Of a DNA stretch of 64,000 nt, positions 11,447 to 24,368 are shown piece after piece. The notes beneath the pieces were generated by a model that saw nothing but the letters and a program-made list of their open reading frames with translations, was not told the origin of the DNA and searched no databases. Location: positions 42,002,111-42,066,110 of the forward strand of contig NC_092576.1 in the NCBI RefSeq assembly GCF_037975245.1. The letters run 5' to 3'. A program made the position numbers and the translations under genes. How positions within the stretch are numbered: the stretch's first letter is position 1; the number at the start of each line of letters is the position of its first letter. Origin of the DNA: Apostichopus japonicus (Eukaryota; Echinodermata; Holothuroidea; Aspidochirotida; Stichopodidae).

Positions 11447-13900
11447 CGTACCTATAAACAATGTTTATAATTTAGCGTTTTTATGTACTACAAATAAGAT
11501 GAATAGCATTAAACTTAAAAATATATCTGTTATGGTTGTATATCAATTTTTAAGTGATGTGAGAGTTCAGTGGAAATTATACGGCTTTCCAAGCGACGTC
11601 CAAAATGTGTATTATTATTATGATAAAATAATTTAATATTAACGTATTATCCAAGCGGAATGAAGTAAAATACCACAGGAAGTGCATTTGATCAACATAG
11701 TTCCTTAGGGCTAATAAGGTTGAGAAATGAAACTGGTTTTGAAGACTTAAAATTCAGCACATTATGTTGCTGCTGATGTGTAAGAGGTCAGAAGAACGAA
11801 GAGTTAGCAATGATACATCGTTTTATAAGGAACTCTCTTAAATAAGGGTTATGTATTCATAAGGCTTATGAATTCTTTGTGCACGAGAAAGCAGTATTGT
11901 ATATTAAAATATTGCATCACATTTCACAGTAGATCACTCTGCTGAAATCGAGCAGTCAACCGAGACATATGTTTATGTAGTTGGTTTACATGTATATTCA
12001 TGAGTCTGACAACCACACACTTAACAAATGATGATCCTGAATGAACAACATATTTATGTTAACATTCAGTGTTCGTTTAGGTAACATGCAAACTTATATC
12101 CCCTGGACTGATTAAATGTGTTAATCTGGAACAGCCTTAGACCAGTTCGAATAACGCCAAATGTTGGCCATGGTGTTTATAGAAACTTTGACAAATTAGG
12201 CTGTCAGTTTTAAATGGGTTGTCGCGTATGAAAGGGCACCGTCGGCCGACTTATATGCCGTAACACAGCCTGAGTTAAACCCAACAACTACATGTTGCTA
12301 GACGTTATAACGTTATGCTATACTACACAGTGACGGAGACTCGCTGTTATTCCCTAACTTCATTGGTGTATTGGTAGTATCAACAATCAGGGACTTACCT
12401 TTAATAGTTGCTCTGATGTATCTCAATTGTGTAGTAACTCCAAAATGGCCCTAACTTTCTTGACGTGACTACGATCATTCCATGATTTGTCATATAAAAT
12501 GGCGTCTAGCTCTTACGATCGTATCTCTAAATACACTGCTTCTGAAACAGTCCCAAAGTTCATATTGACATTAAACAATATTATTTACCAAGTTGGATAT
12601 TTATTTGTTTAAGCTTGCACTGTCATATTTTTAGTGTATCTTGTTCTCGTTATAACTATTGTGAGCTATGTGGGATGAACGGACAGTTTATCTGCTTCGT
12701 GAATTCTACCTATTGTAAATGATATTGTATTCTTTATTACCGATCTGTGTTTACTATTAGTCATTTCTTTAGTCCTAAGATTTGAGTAACTGTAGCCGAC
12801 TAGAGGCAGACATGTTACTACTTGTTGACATTTCATGCATAAAACATGCCTCTATTAAAGAGAACTGTTTGGTCTATATGATATTTGTTAATCTTTGTGA
12901 ACTGTTCAGTACGAATAGAATAACATTAGAGCAAAAGAAATGTCAACAATTATGATCAGTCACTGATAGGCTTTGGGTTAACACTTTAAATTAAAAAAAA
13001 AATGTCCTTTACATCGAAAGAAAAACGAACATAAAGCTGAAAGCGAATTTATGGTCTGGTATCTTTAAAATCCAAATAACTTATTGTTAGTGCATATCTA
13101 TAGGAAGTCTTGTATAAAAAGTAATAGGTTTTAATGTGCTTCTACATCTGGAGTAATATTATAACTGATTCAAATTATTATCAACAAGGTGGTTGGTTGA
13201 TCTAGCATCATAGGTCAAAGAGGGTATCCAACTAAACTGTATTGAATTGGACTCGTGTTTTATAGTGTGTTATAGTGTTTTATAGTACAGTGTTCACTAA
13301 TTTTGGTTGAGTGTTTCAAATGATTGATTGCTGTCAAATGCGTGTGGTAATAATTGGGAACAAATACTGCTGTCTCGAGGAATCCGTACAATTAGCTTAG
13401 TCTTTCAATAGACCGTTGCATTTTGAGACAAATGTCTTAATATATAAAAAAGAAAACAATTGACCATTAATCGCCACAATTTTAGTTGATAATTAAGTGT
13501 GTAATAATTTATAATAACACAGATTTCAAAGTTGAAACTTCGGAATTCAACAAAATGTGGACAGTGCTACCTCCTGAAATATACAAATGACCCCCTGTAT
13601 GAGCAAACATACAAACATACTATTCGAATAGCTAATGCCCATTTCAGATCCGCGGTATGAGCGTGTCTTGTTATTGTACCAATATAAGTCTCGAAGTGGG
13701 GTGATTTGTACATCTGCATTCATGTGTACATATGTAAAATTAGATACAGAATTCTGCATAAAATAATAATATACTTTACAAGCTCAAATTACCCATCGGA
13801 GCTTTAAGATTTACCGTAGTTACTGCAATCTCTGTGTAAATTGAGAAGAAAGTGACAAACAGTATAACTAGTCCTTTAAGTCAATTAAACAAATATATAC
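11447..13900. other. Upstream region of gene 1
   Basis: Apart from a possible untranslated exon near 12410, no coding exon was found. A partial copy of the foldback-element end lies near 13801-13840. Confidence 0.4.
12410..12480 (-). other. Possible 5' untranslated exon of gene 1
   Basis: Reading minus, CTATTAAAG is followed by a strong GTAAGT donor at about 12409, and the first coding exon of gene 1 has an acceptor about 1 kb downstream. The 5' limit is not determined; the upper coordinate given is arbitrary. Confidence 0.25.
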
Positions 13901-13904
13901 ATAT

Positions 13905-13905
13905 G

Positions 13906-13966
<61 letters not shown>

Positions 13967-13995
13967 ATATATATATGTATGTATATATATATATG

Positions 13996-14058
<63 letters not shown>
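13905..14058. repeat. (TA)n microsatellite with TATG interruptions
   Basis: About 150 bases of TA dinucleotides, broken by ATGTATGTA at three places. Open frames in it are artefacts. Confidence 0.95.
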
Positions 14059-14060
<2 letters not shown>

Positions 14061-14158
14061 TAGGCTTTTTAATCATGAATAGATACAGCGCTCCTTTTGC
14101 TAACCAAAGTATATATATATGCTGCTGTTTCCCAGAAAGCAATGCTGTTCACCGTTAC

Positions 14159-15056
14159 ATTCTTGAATAACTGCAAATGTTGCTGATGGTTTAACTGAGA
14201 AAGAGAAATTATATATTATTATATTATTTAATAATACTAGGAAATTGTATCATCATCATTTCGATTAAACAGTCATTGCATTAAAACAATTTCACTTATC
14301 AAGTTCGCTATATGAATAAAAAGAAAGTATAACTACAACGATCAACTGGAGTTCAAATCGGATTCGCTTATTACCCTTCATTTTGGTGAAGCTGGGAGAA
14401 TGGTGTCTTTTCATTAATTGTCATGTTATTTGAGGAAATTACTAACAGGAAAATTTGAAGCCCAAACGAAAAATATGTTCTTTTATGTCCTGCGTTATTA
14501 TGCAGTCAATTTCACCGTACGTTTTCTTATAACGTATATATACCGGACAGAGCAAACATATCGACATGTCTTGGTTAAGAAAGGTTATATTCTTGAATAA
14601 GTGCAAATGTTGCTGATGGTTTAACTGAGAAAGAGAAATTGAGTGTGGACTCAAATTTGGTTTGAAAAATCTGTTAGTATTAAGATGTACGCTGTTTAAT
14701 AATACTAGGAAATTGTATCACCATCATTTCGATTAAACAGTCATTGCATTAAAACAATTTCACTTATCAAGTTCGCTATATGAATAAAAAGAAAGTATAA
14801 CTACAACGATCAACTGGAGTTCAAATCGGATTCGCTTATTACCCTTCATTTTGGTGAAGCTGGGAGAATGGTGTCTTTTCATTAATTGTCATGTTATTTG
14901 AGGAAATTACTAACAGGAAACTTTGAAGCCCAAACGAAAAATATGTTCTTTTATGTCCTGCGTTATTATGCAGTCAATTTCACCGTACGTTTTCTTATAA
15001 CGTATATATACCGGACAGAGCAAACATATCGACATGTCTTGGTTAAGAAAGGTTAT
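14159..15056. repeat. Local tandem duplication, two units of about 430 and 470 bp
   Basis: Unit 1 spans about 14159-14587 and unit 2 about 14588-15056. They are nearly identical, except that unit 2 has about 50 extra bases near 14640-14693. Both start ATTCTTGAATAA and end AAAGGTTATAT. No gene identified in them; the small open frames in both units are not recognisable proteins. Confidence 0.9.
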
Positions 15057-15696
15057 ATGGCAAATACATGATCACTCTAACATTTTAAGCAATGGTTCAT
15101 TTTATCGTAAACTATTGCGCTGCAACGTTAAGATTTAATGTTAGAAGATGATGATTTTGCATAGGATGGCAACCCCGTCGATTATGTATTAATAAAAGTT
15201 CCTTAGAATATAATGAATGTTCTGAATCAGAGGGCAAGAGAGTGAGAAACAAAGTTCAATGTTAACTCAATAAAATTTTGTTTGCTCAAGAAGATTTTTT
15301 GGAGGTATTTATACATTTTTCAAACAGCCTTAGTCTTTTAGATGGATCGTTTCAATTCTTACCACCAAGACACAGTAACAAATTCAAATAATCATTTTGT
15401 TTGTGTATAAGACTTATAAGTGAATATAATGAACTGTAAAAATGTACAAATATGTGTAAATAGGATGAAGTTGTACCTATAAATCCAAGCAGGCGATTTA
15501 CTTTCATACAGGCAAAGATTTATAAATTGCAAGTATAGACTAACTAAATGTTCAGCTTATTGCATGTTACGTCATCGGTAATAGTCATTTTCTGCAAGTT
15601 GAGAGGATAAGAAGGACATTTTTCTATATTTCGCATTGGAAAAGAAAATTAGTCTTCTAACCATAAGTTATAATCTTGACAGAATGCCATTTTACC

Positions 15697-16000
15697 TGGG
15701 CTTTGAAATCGATGATTTGAGAAACCACAAAGTCGATTGAAACATCGTTGATAATCAATGTTCCACTAGGTTAAATATCAAATTCCCCTGATACGTGACC
15801 TTGTTCACTTTTTTGGGTGTTGGAAGACTATTATTGGGGGATCGTCTTCAAAATTTGTAGAATTATACCACAAAACTCCTACAAAACCCTCAATATAGAA
15901 ACTATTCATAATTGATCTTCTTCCAAGTTCTACGATCTGCTGGTTCTCACATCCGTTGTCTGCAAGGCAAACATATATCTCACTTTTTACATAAAACATT
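15697..16000 (-). pseudogene. Ig-V-like exon, broken by frameshift and stop
   Basis: Minus strand: YVCLADNGCE, then GFVGVLWYNSTNF and PPIIVFQHPKK. After a frame change come VSGEFDI, a stop, and PSGTLIINDVSIDFVVSQI, before a GTAAAA donor-like site at about 15697. The WY plus SGEFDIxPxGTLII pattern fits an Ig-like domain of the kind I recall from invertebrate receptor genes with Ig ectodomains. The frameshift (near the A-run around HPKK) and one TAA make it a pseudo-exon. No neighbouring exons of the same gene were firmly identified. Confidence 0.5.
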
Positions 16001-16019
16001 GTTTCTCGTTTCCATGAGC

Positions 16020-19000
16020 GGTTCGTTTTGATTGCCTATCCAATTTTTCTCCGCTACTTTCAAAATGAAACACCGTTGAACAAGATGTATCTAACATACA
16101 TTAATTTACACATAATCACCAGTACAACCTCATGTTTCATAAAATATCAAAAGTTCACGAAAGGAATAAGAATAACTGTTAATCTGAAAGTTATTGTAAG
16201 TATCATAAATATGCAACCGATACACACAGAGAACACAGTAACTTCTGTATGAAAATGGATCGAGCTGCTACATCGGTATCACGTGCTATCAGTACTACAG
16301 TAATAACAAGAGGATACGTTGAATAAACAAAAAGTAACATGCTACCAATGTATTAGATTTATCAGCACGATCTAAGTTGTACTCTCTTTTTTTTTAAACA
16401 GCATCCATTCTGCTTTTGCCCGATGCATTTACAAACTATCACTAAATTATATTATACAGAGAACTACCTGTGAAGACTTTAGAACCTGATATCTGTAAAA
16501 GAATGGAATCATCAGATGTTAGATGCAGCTCATTGCATGTCATTTAAACATCAATGCTTTTTTGCATTCCTTGTCAAGACTTAATTTTTCATGTTTATCA
16601 CAGTTAACAGATTATTAAGAGATGCCATTAGTATTCAGCTTCATAGCCTAGTGTAAGTCATTCATGCTGATAAAAATACTCCATTCTCGATATATCATTC
16701 CATTCAAACTCATTGGTGTGCTCTGTTTAGGAAGTTTCTGGCATTTAGATTTTCATTTCCATTTCACAATGCCACTGGAGTAATTGAATCAAATTTAACA
16801 CTGTCTTTTCCTTGGTTTTACAGTCAAGCAAACTTGCAAACTTAAACCTGGCTTGGAGAGCAAAACACTCCTATTCCTACAATAACTCTGCCGAAAGTGT
16901 AGTTGGTTGTACAGATACTATAAACACTAGTACTGTAGCATGACTCGATATTTTGTATGCATAGTTAGCTTCGGCATTTAAATTGTTATTTGAAAATAAT
17001 ATTCAAATTTGGAGTTGTATTGCCTGAATATGTTATTACAAAGTAAACAGGGACATCCTGATTCAGGGTTTCAGGCTATCAACAAATTTAATGTAAGACT
17101 AGAGTTGTTTCCAGTTAGTCTTTCTTTATTAATAAGGAGTACGATCTTAAGTTCCTCTGTCAGTAACATATTACTATGCGAATTGTTATGCAAATAAATG
17201 TGCATATATGTATTGTACTATTGACTTCAGGAGAGTTAGCAAAACCCAATAAAGATCATCAGTGTTAATGCTTTATAATTCTACTCTGCTGGAATTAGTA
17301 AAAGTTTTGACAAATACTTCTCAGCATATTACCCTCGATATTGTTAACATACTTTGAAATACAATTACAGGAAAATGGGACAATTTGCAGATGATATATG
17401 TTACAGATTATTTAACTTCTGATGCCATGCACAAAATTGGACTCTGATTTGTATGATGTTTTACTTTCTAATAACTATAATAATTCATATCTTTGTGATA
17501 AAAACTATGATGAGGTTCTGGTTTAGATATTGACTTGCATAGTTTTGATCTTTACCTTAGTAATTTTACTGAACGATTAACTTGGAAATCACTACTCAAG
17601 CTTATTGTGGGGTCTCTTCCGTTGTACCGAGATTAAGTACAATTGCACCAGACCAGGAAAAACGTTAACAATGGCCTCTGACGTAATTAAAACATGATTT
17701 TGTATCATCGAAGTAGTTCATTATAGAACGCCGAAAGGGTAAATAAGTATGGGAACATAAATTTGCTGTAATTACAGTGGTTGTAGCTGCATGCTGTTGC
17801 TTAGTTAATTGGATATATACATAATTATCCTCATGTGATACAAGTTACATCTTCAAATAACGACCAATAGCATGTTTTCTAAAACTTGCAGTCTTTCTAC
17901 AAGAAGGATGCATTTGCATTTATGTCAAAAGCCGGGAAATGGATTGGCCAGAAAGGAGTAATTACATGGAATATTTAATAAACCTCCAATTACGAGAACT
18001 AATACATCCATCACATCACAAGAAACACATCGACTAAATGATAACGTTCTCGACTCTGAGAATAGCGTTACTCTGCGAATTGTTCAACGTTATGAAATTG
18101 TATTTCCTTAAGCAATCTTCAACTAACGTCGCGAAATGGTAAATAGAGGTGATCAGACGGTACGCATCATTACACCATACTTCAATCAAAATAAATACTG
18201 GCGTAAGTAATTAAGGGATTTAGCAATGTCGTAGCATGCGGGGGGTGGGGGAAGGTGAAACAGCCCCTGAGATTCAACAAAGAAAGTAGGCGTATAATTA
18301 TGTCAACGCGAAATGTACATATTATTTGTTCCGATTTATTAGTAAGAAGAGTTCAATTTCAAGATTCTAGGCACATATTTCAGGAATGTCGTTCAAAACC
18401 AACAAGGTTAATTTATACCGATCATCACGTATCTGTCATCTCCGGTAATCTGGGAGGTTTTATTATTATTATTTTTTTTTGGCAAACAATTCCATGCTAA
18501 GCTACGCGCCAGCGATGCTGGCGCTCTGGTGAGATAGTGTCATTGTGGTCCCTTTTTTTCAAAAATGCCCACCCCCGTGCTCCCTACTGAAATATGATTT
18601 TAAAAAGGCTCTGGTATATGCGCACATCAAAAAGTATCACTATATAACATTTTTTTTGTTTCTTTATGTTCCTAAACTGCCCCTCTCCTTCCCCTTAGTG
18701 TTTTTTTGCAGGCAACGGTCCTGAAACAACACAAGTATTGAGCAGTTCGACACATGAGATCACGTCTTGAGAACTGTATACCAATGTTTTTTAAGTGAGT
18801 GACGTCAGACAAAAAAAAACTTTCTATCATTATGTTTAAGGTAATTTTTGTACAGTAATACCTAATTGGATGTAATGCAGTCAGATTTGATTACCTCATT
18901 TCCACTTGCTTTTATTTTGTCTCTATGGCTACAATAAACCGTTTAATAACTTCCCAGTGTCCTCTGTATACAGCATATGTATTGTAACCGAACTTGCGTA

Positions 19001-19700
19001 ATAATTCAACTTTGATAGCTATTCTTTGAGTAATGTCGTAATGTTATAATTCTTTGTCGGGAAATCCCCGTTAAGTTGTTTACTATGACGTATGTAATCG
19101 TGCACCTGGCCTCTCGGTCTCCGGAAGTCTGGTGACCGCAATTCTGAGGCGGTATTTTTTTTGTAGTTGAACATTCTCGTGCGCGTAAACTTAAACTATT
19201 GTTCAGGCTAGTATAAAAGGAACTGATGGTACGTGCAGCGTGGGAATCTTCGACAAAATCTCGCAAGACGTTAACGTTCGGTACGTTATCTTATGATTTA
19301 CTATTATCCAAGTTGGTAGGTTTCTGATACCGCGGCACCGTGTATAACTGTTCGTAGATATTGTTAGCGCTCAGAATAATATTGAATAAATTAGTAAATG
19401 AAATAAATTGTTTTCAAACTGCGCTGTTGCACTCAGGGAGATTACGCCCAGTTATTTAGTAGAAACGTTATTGACCAGTTGTTATCATTTTATCTGAATT
19501 GCGCGACAATGTGTGTACTTTAGTAGAGATCAGTGTTCTGCTGTGATTGAATATATTTCAGTTAGTCCGTAAGTAGGAACATTCGTGAATAGCCTAGGTC
19601 AGCTATCAGAAAGATACATTACGGCCATTTAGTCCATCGATTGGTTCTAAGTATATTAACATTGATTAACGGCATTGTAGACACCGTTAGGTTAACTATG
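16020..19700. other. Intergenic, no gene recognised
   Basis: AT-rich. A GC-rich scar near 18230-18520 resembles a degraded hAT-like MITE (GTAGCATGCGGGGGG, then GCTAAGCTACGCGCC). Around 19200 a TATAAAAG box sits in sequence that could be part of an old LTR, but nothing confirms it. Confidence 0.35.
16466..16490 (-). other. Possible 25 bp micro-exon
   Basis: Minus strand: CTTTTACAG, then 25 bases beginning ATATCAGG, then GTAGTT. It sits about 0.5 kb upstream (minus sense) of the Ig-like exon. Only the splice-site pattern supports it. Confidence 0.15.
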
Positions 19701-19729
19701 TAGCCTCGAATCTGTGTTCATATTTAGAC

Positions 19730-19932
19730 ACTGCGTTTGGCGTTTAGTTTATAGCCGCGTTTTACGTTGCGTTATACGCTGCGTTTGGCGCCGCGTTATA
19801 CGTTGCGTTATGCGCTGCGTTGGGCGCCGCGTCGTATGTTGCGTTATACGCTGCGTTTGGCGCCGCGTTGGACGCTGCGTTGAGCGCTGCGTTTAGTGCC
19901 GTGTTCCACTCTGCGTTTAGAGGCCGCGTTGA
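19730..19932. repeat. GC-rich minisatellite, 36 bp unit built of 12-mers
   Basis: Repeats of GCGTTNNRCG-type words, for example ACGTTGCGTTATACGCTGCG, with a higher-order period of 36 bp and about five units. The local GC content is far above the surroundings. An open frame across it is just the repeat translated. Confidence 0.85.
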
Positions 19933-19975
19933 AAAACAGCGTTAATAGTTTCGTTGTGCGTTATGCAAGGATAAA

Positions 19976-20090
19976 GGGCCGGTCACACTACAGCGATATC
20001 GGATCGGAATCCGATTCCGAGTTTTACAGAAAAAATCGGAAGCGTGGGTTTCCTATTAGGGCGGTCACACTACAACGATATCGGTCCGGA
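19976..20090. mobile_element. Harbinger-type terminal sequence, two overlapping copies
   Basis: GGGCCGGTCACACTACAGCG follows TAA at 19980, and a similar GGGCGGTCACACTACAACG follows TTA at 20059. TWA-type target sites next to a GC-rich terminus are typical of PIF/Harbinger elements. The second copy looks inserted into, or duplicated within, the first. No matching right terminus was found in the window. Confidence 0.45.
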
Positions 20091-20245
20091 TTGTCTAAAG
20101 TAGTCCGATCCAATTCATATTTTACGATCGGTCAGCAGAGCGATTTTTATTGGACGACTATCCGATTTGCCAATTTTGTCCAATCAGTGTCTTTGTTTAT
20201 ATTGACGTTACAATTTTGTAAGTGCCTAACTAGCTACCAATCATT

Positions 20246-20387
20246 ATGGCGCACGAGGAAAACGAGAAATTGGTTGAATTTGTGAGGTTGAATCCCTCAC
20301 TATACGATAAAACAGACAAGAATTTTAAGGATTCTACCCGGAAGAGAGATATATGGGACTCAAGTGGTGGAAGTGTCGGTATGAGTG
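20246..20387 (+). CDS. MADF gene exon 1
   Basis: Begins ATGGCGCACGAG and ends AGTG|GTAAGT. It encodes the N-terminal half of a MADF domain (LxxxVxxxPxLYDxxDKxFK, then RxxIW). Intact, 47 codons plus one base. Confidence 0.65.
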
Positions 20388-20441
20388 GTAAGTACATGGT
20401 TTCGTGATATGAAAAACCCACCAATATAACTGGCATATCAT

Positions 20442-20932
20442 CAGGGGCGTAGCGAAGGGGTTTTTGTTCGGGGGTGTGGAGAATTTGATTTGCCGACGGA
20501 TGTGGAAGTGCTGACTGAAATGGGGGGTCTAAGGGGAGGGGTGTCCCCCTCCCTTTTGGCATTTTTTTAGTTTTGAAACGTCCTTAGCTGCAATCTGGTG
20601 TATATTTTAAGTCAAATTTGATTTGCCGACGGATCTGGAAGTGGTGACTGAAATGGGGGAGGGGTCTAAGGGTATGGGGTCTACCCCTCCCCTTTGGAAA
20701 ATGTTTAGTTTTGAAACGTCCTTAGATGCAATCTGGTGCATATTTTAAGTCAAATTTGGCACGGAAGAAGCTCCCGTTCTCCTTTTCTCTATTCAGCTTT
20801 CCTTCTTTTTTCCCCTTCCGCTCTCTTCACCTTTTCTCCTTTTGCCGACAGACCCAAAATTTGCCGACAGCGACCAAATTATTGGGGGGGGGGGGTTGAC
20901 ACGCACCACACCCCCCGCTCGCTACGCCCCTG
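20442..20932. mobile_element. hAT-like MITE with 8 bp target duplication
   Basis: The ends are perfect inverted repeats (CAGGGGCGTAGCGA), flanked on both sides by CATATCAT (20434-20441 and 20933-20940). An internal direct duplication of about 145 bp begins near 20485 and 20620 (starts GATTTGCCGACGGAT). It has no coding capacity and sits in MADF intron 1. A related element is at 4697-4971. Confidence 0.85.
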
Positions 20933-20977
20933 CATATCATGCATTTTAGTGTAGTCTTGTGTAGTACCTAGGAATAG

Positions 20978-21000
20978 TAGTAGTAGTAGTAGTAGTAGTG
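20978..21000. repeat. (TAG)n tail of the retroposon
   Basis: Seven TAG units; the 3' tail of the minus-strand retroposon. The counterpart at 48146-48169 is (TAC)n on the plus strand, the same repeat in the opposite orientation apart from register. Confidence 0.8.
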
Positions 21001-21093
21001 AGTTGAGTCTCGTCTATCCGACATGCTCAGTGATTAACCCCCGCCACGTATCACGATCTTGTGCAAGGTTTATTGCTTCCTCGAAATTGTTAA

Positions 21094-21250
21094 AGGTCAA
21101 GCGACACGTAGACTTGACTTTGCATAATATTAAACTTAACAATTCTTACATTAACAAAAACCCAACACCGCGATTTTTTTTTTCGTCTCCAAAGGGGTAG
21201 AAATCGGTAAAAAGTACTATTACGTAATAGATTCAGTGACGTCACGGGGG
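21094..21250 (+). repeat. Left terminal inverted repeat of the TTAA element
   Basis: 17 outer bases match the right end with one mismatch; the inner TGACGTCACGGGGG (about 21237-21250) also matches. TGACGTCA is a classic CRE/ATF-type palindrome and could drive the genes inside (inference). Confidence 0.75.
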
Positions 21251-21670
21251 GGGGGGAGCGCAGAAGAGTGCAAACTGTATATGTTCTGCGCAGTGCATTT
21301 GGGTATGGAGAAATCTCAAACTTCTCGAAAATATTACCTTTTTCAGCAGTCTGTTACAAGAAAGTTAAGATTTGGATTAAGATGAAAAATCACAAATTGA
21401 TACATAAGACATCGAACAAAACATCCATTGACTTCTTTTTTCATAAATTTCTTGCATTTTCTTCCTATCAAGCAACATAAGCTCCGCAAAAATCGGCTAG
21501 ATTGACTCGTTCAGGGAAAGCCGAAAACAAATGACGGCATTTGTTTACCAAGTCGAAAGTGCATGATATCGTCACTTGGAACTGCTATTGCATACCACAT
21601 ACAGTTTCTATACACGCACTGTAGTACGCATATATACACACAGCACAGCATAACTTATACATATCGCGCA

Positions 21671-23509
21671 ATGGCTGCCGGTGGCATTGACACACAGTAT
21701 TTAGATAGCAACGGCGAAGATGTAAGGTAAATGGAGGACATGGTGGACGATCGTGTGGAAGTTTTTCCCTATATGTTCGAACCGGAGACCAGCGAAGAGG
21801 AAGCGGGATCGGAGAGCGATGTCGAAATTGATCGTCTTGACGGAATATAACGGTAACGTTACGCCAAGCGTACTATACTTTATATAGGATAGCTGTGTCA
21901 CTAGTTAGGCCTAGAACCGATAAATGTTTCCTAACTTTGCTCATACACTTAGCTAGCCAATTTGTTGATGGGGCAGCAAAATTAGCATGAATGTGCGGTC
22001 GAGTAAAGTTAAGGAAGTTACTATTTTCCTTAAAAGTTGTGGCAGCACATGCCCCAGGAACATGTCACACAGACATAATTCATTTGGTTAGTAGATTGAA
22101 GGAGCCAATTGGAAGAGTGCACAACAAATTCAGAGGTGGCCTATTATTAATTTCCTAGCAGATGTAGGCCTAGTGGCAAATTAGTGAAGTTACCACAAAT
22201 CAGGGAAAGAGTGGGGGGGGGGGGAGGGAGAAGGTGGCACCTCACACCAGCTTTTTGTCATTTCCGCTTGAGCTACTTTCATAACCAGATTTTCTCAATC
22301 TAGGGAATGGATTCAGAAGTGGGGAAGAGTTGGAAACGAGGCAATATCGGCCTGTTTTATTTTCCTTTGCAGCATTGTCCCAACAGAGGCAAGACTTCTA
22401 AGAAGAGGCTACCCCTCCTTACTAGTGATGTTACTTGTAAGGAGCTTCAACGGTAGATTGCCCTTCAGAGGTGCCCCTTTCTATTTTGACATGTTAGTAC
22501 AGTATGCCCCAATAATTGAGGTTGGTATGAAGTCATTGAATTGGCTCTTTATTATTTGAACTGGTTTGTATTGTTTACAGGTGTCATTGTGGCCAATGTG
22601 CTGTGATGCCTACAGCAAGGGATTTTAGATGCTGCAGCGAAATAGATAAGGACTGTGATGGAGAGAAGAAGGTGCTGCATGCATCACCTTACACCCAGGT
22701 TTTGAAGCTATGTGCCTGAACCCATTGTTTCTTCAGACAGCCTACTACATGTACCGCCAACAGTATGGTGGACGTGCACAGGAAAACAGGATCCAAGAGT
22801 AAGTATAGAATACATTATTTTTGTTGTATACCTTTATTCATTGCTCTGACCTGCTGTTGAAAGATGTAACAATACATAGGGTGTATTCATAGTTTAGTTT
22901 TGTTTCGTTGTGAAAGGAATAACATTAAGATATAGATTTGATCATGAAAAATTTGTGCACCATGTTCAAAACCTGCTTCTGATTAGGTTATTTTGACCAA
23001 AAACTGGTGTAATGCCCTTGAGGTTAACCCTTATCATGCTGACTGACATAGTAGTCATTAACACTGAGCCATGGAACCAAATGGCACACAAAAAATGTCC
23101 ACCATGCCTTGTGCACGATCCATTTACAAATTTTAGTCCCCGAGATACAATGATCAGTTTATATAAATGGCATAGCTAGGCTTACTTTAGGGGAGGCAGA
23201 TTTAGGGGCCAAGCAATACTGGAAATCATATAGAAATTTATTTTAAAATTGACGTCCCCAGATGGCTACCAAGCTTTTGTGTGTCTTCATCTTTTATAGC
23301 TGGTTTTCATATGATTATTTTACAGGAAATACAGACACACAGCATACAGACAACTTGCACGGATGAGCTAGCAGTTTTTAGGGAAGGAGATTTGTGTTGT
23401 TCTCCCATCCTATGCAGTAAGGAGGATTAGAGAAGCTTTACCATCTGAACAGTATGAAGGATTTAAATTATCAAGACTGAGAATGTGGACTGTTTATGCC
23501 AAGTCATAG
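21671..23509 (+). pseudogene. P2X7 C-terminal-domain-like gene inside the TTAA element, decayed
   Basis: Three exons. Exon 1 (about 21671-21850) has VFPYMFEPETSEEE plus an acidic stretch. Exon 2 (22581-22798) encodes CHCGQCAVMPTARDFRCCSE and, after a one-base frame change, LHPGFEAMCLNPLFLQTAYY. Exon 3 (23326-23509) encodes KYRHTAYRQLARM, FLGKEICVVLPSYAVRRIRE and ends at TAG. The Cys-rich CxCGxC...CC core and the R-H-T-AYRQ...VLPS.AV.RIR end match the cytoplasmic Zn-binding (ballast) domain of P2X7 receptors, which also occurs in non-channel invertebrate proteins. There are no membrane segments, so it is not a channel. Lesions: TAA at 21728 and 21848, the exon 2 frameshift, and TAG in exon 3 (after ARMS). 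Confidence 0.7.
22581..22798 (+). pseudogene. P2X7-like exon 2: Cys-rich Zn-binding part
   Basis: Acceptor TTGTTTACAG, donor CAAGA|GTAAGT. It contains five Cys of the expected CHCGQC...RCC spacing and the LHPGFEAMCL motif; one frame change lies between them at about 22675-22685. It joins exon 3 in frame (GA|G). Confidence 0.65.
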
Positions 23510-24368
23510 TATCATTTCTGCAAAGTTTTATAGAAACAGGGTTCAGTCCTGTCTGTTTTGTGGCTGAATAGTGAACATTTTGGAATTCCAGCTTACATTT
23601 TTTTCTGGTTCATGGTATTAACTACAATCTTGGATGAAATTTTACATTTTCAAGTTTGGGAAGTACATAGCAGTAATAAATAATAAAAACTCAAGTTAAT
23701 TTTTTGTATGTATTCTCTCTTGTAAGCAAAGCTGTCACTTCTAGTAGCCTGCCAACAAAATCTGGATGATTGAAATCTCAAATATACTAGGTTAAAATAG
23801 AAGAATAGTTTGAATTAAGTACCCTAAACCACTATGTCAATGGGATCTGGGGAGCTTAGGCTTTCATTTTAATAAAATTGTAATGAGAATCAATCTGAAA
23901 TTGTTCATTAATCCATGGAATATCAAGGTTACTTGATCATAAATGAGATAAAAAAAAATCACATTTTATCCCATGCGGGGAACAAACAGCAAATTTTTGT
24001 CAATTCTTTTCGAGAAAATCAAAAAATTGGCAACATGTTTGAAACACCAACGTTGTATACAAATAGTAAGTCAGCATGAAATTTACATTGATGAAGTCTA
24101 AGCTTTCTAGAAAGGAATACTTGTCATTGGAACTTTTTTTTTAAATATAATGTTATCATTACTAATAGTTAGTTACAATGGAAACCAGATGTAAGTAAAA
24201 CTTGAATGTAAAACTTTAGCAACTTCCCTAAAGGCTGGTAGCGACCTGTTAATTAATACTGTTCTGCAGCTGTGCCATACACCATGTGAACAGACGATTC
24301 ACAGAGTCGATTGCTCCCCACTACAATGAAACAAAATTAGAACTTGGGAGGCCATCAACTACAGTACT

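Noticed and set aside
13852-14170. Open frames of Tyr-Ile repeats
   Set aside because: Pure (TA)n microsatellite; the same applies at 32800-33153.
19714-19896. Arg-Cys-Val-rich open frame
   Set aside because: Translation of a 36 bp minisatellite.
20434-20940. Open frames within the GC-rich block
   Set aside because: The block is a hAT-like MITE with its own ends and target duplication; frames there are chance.
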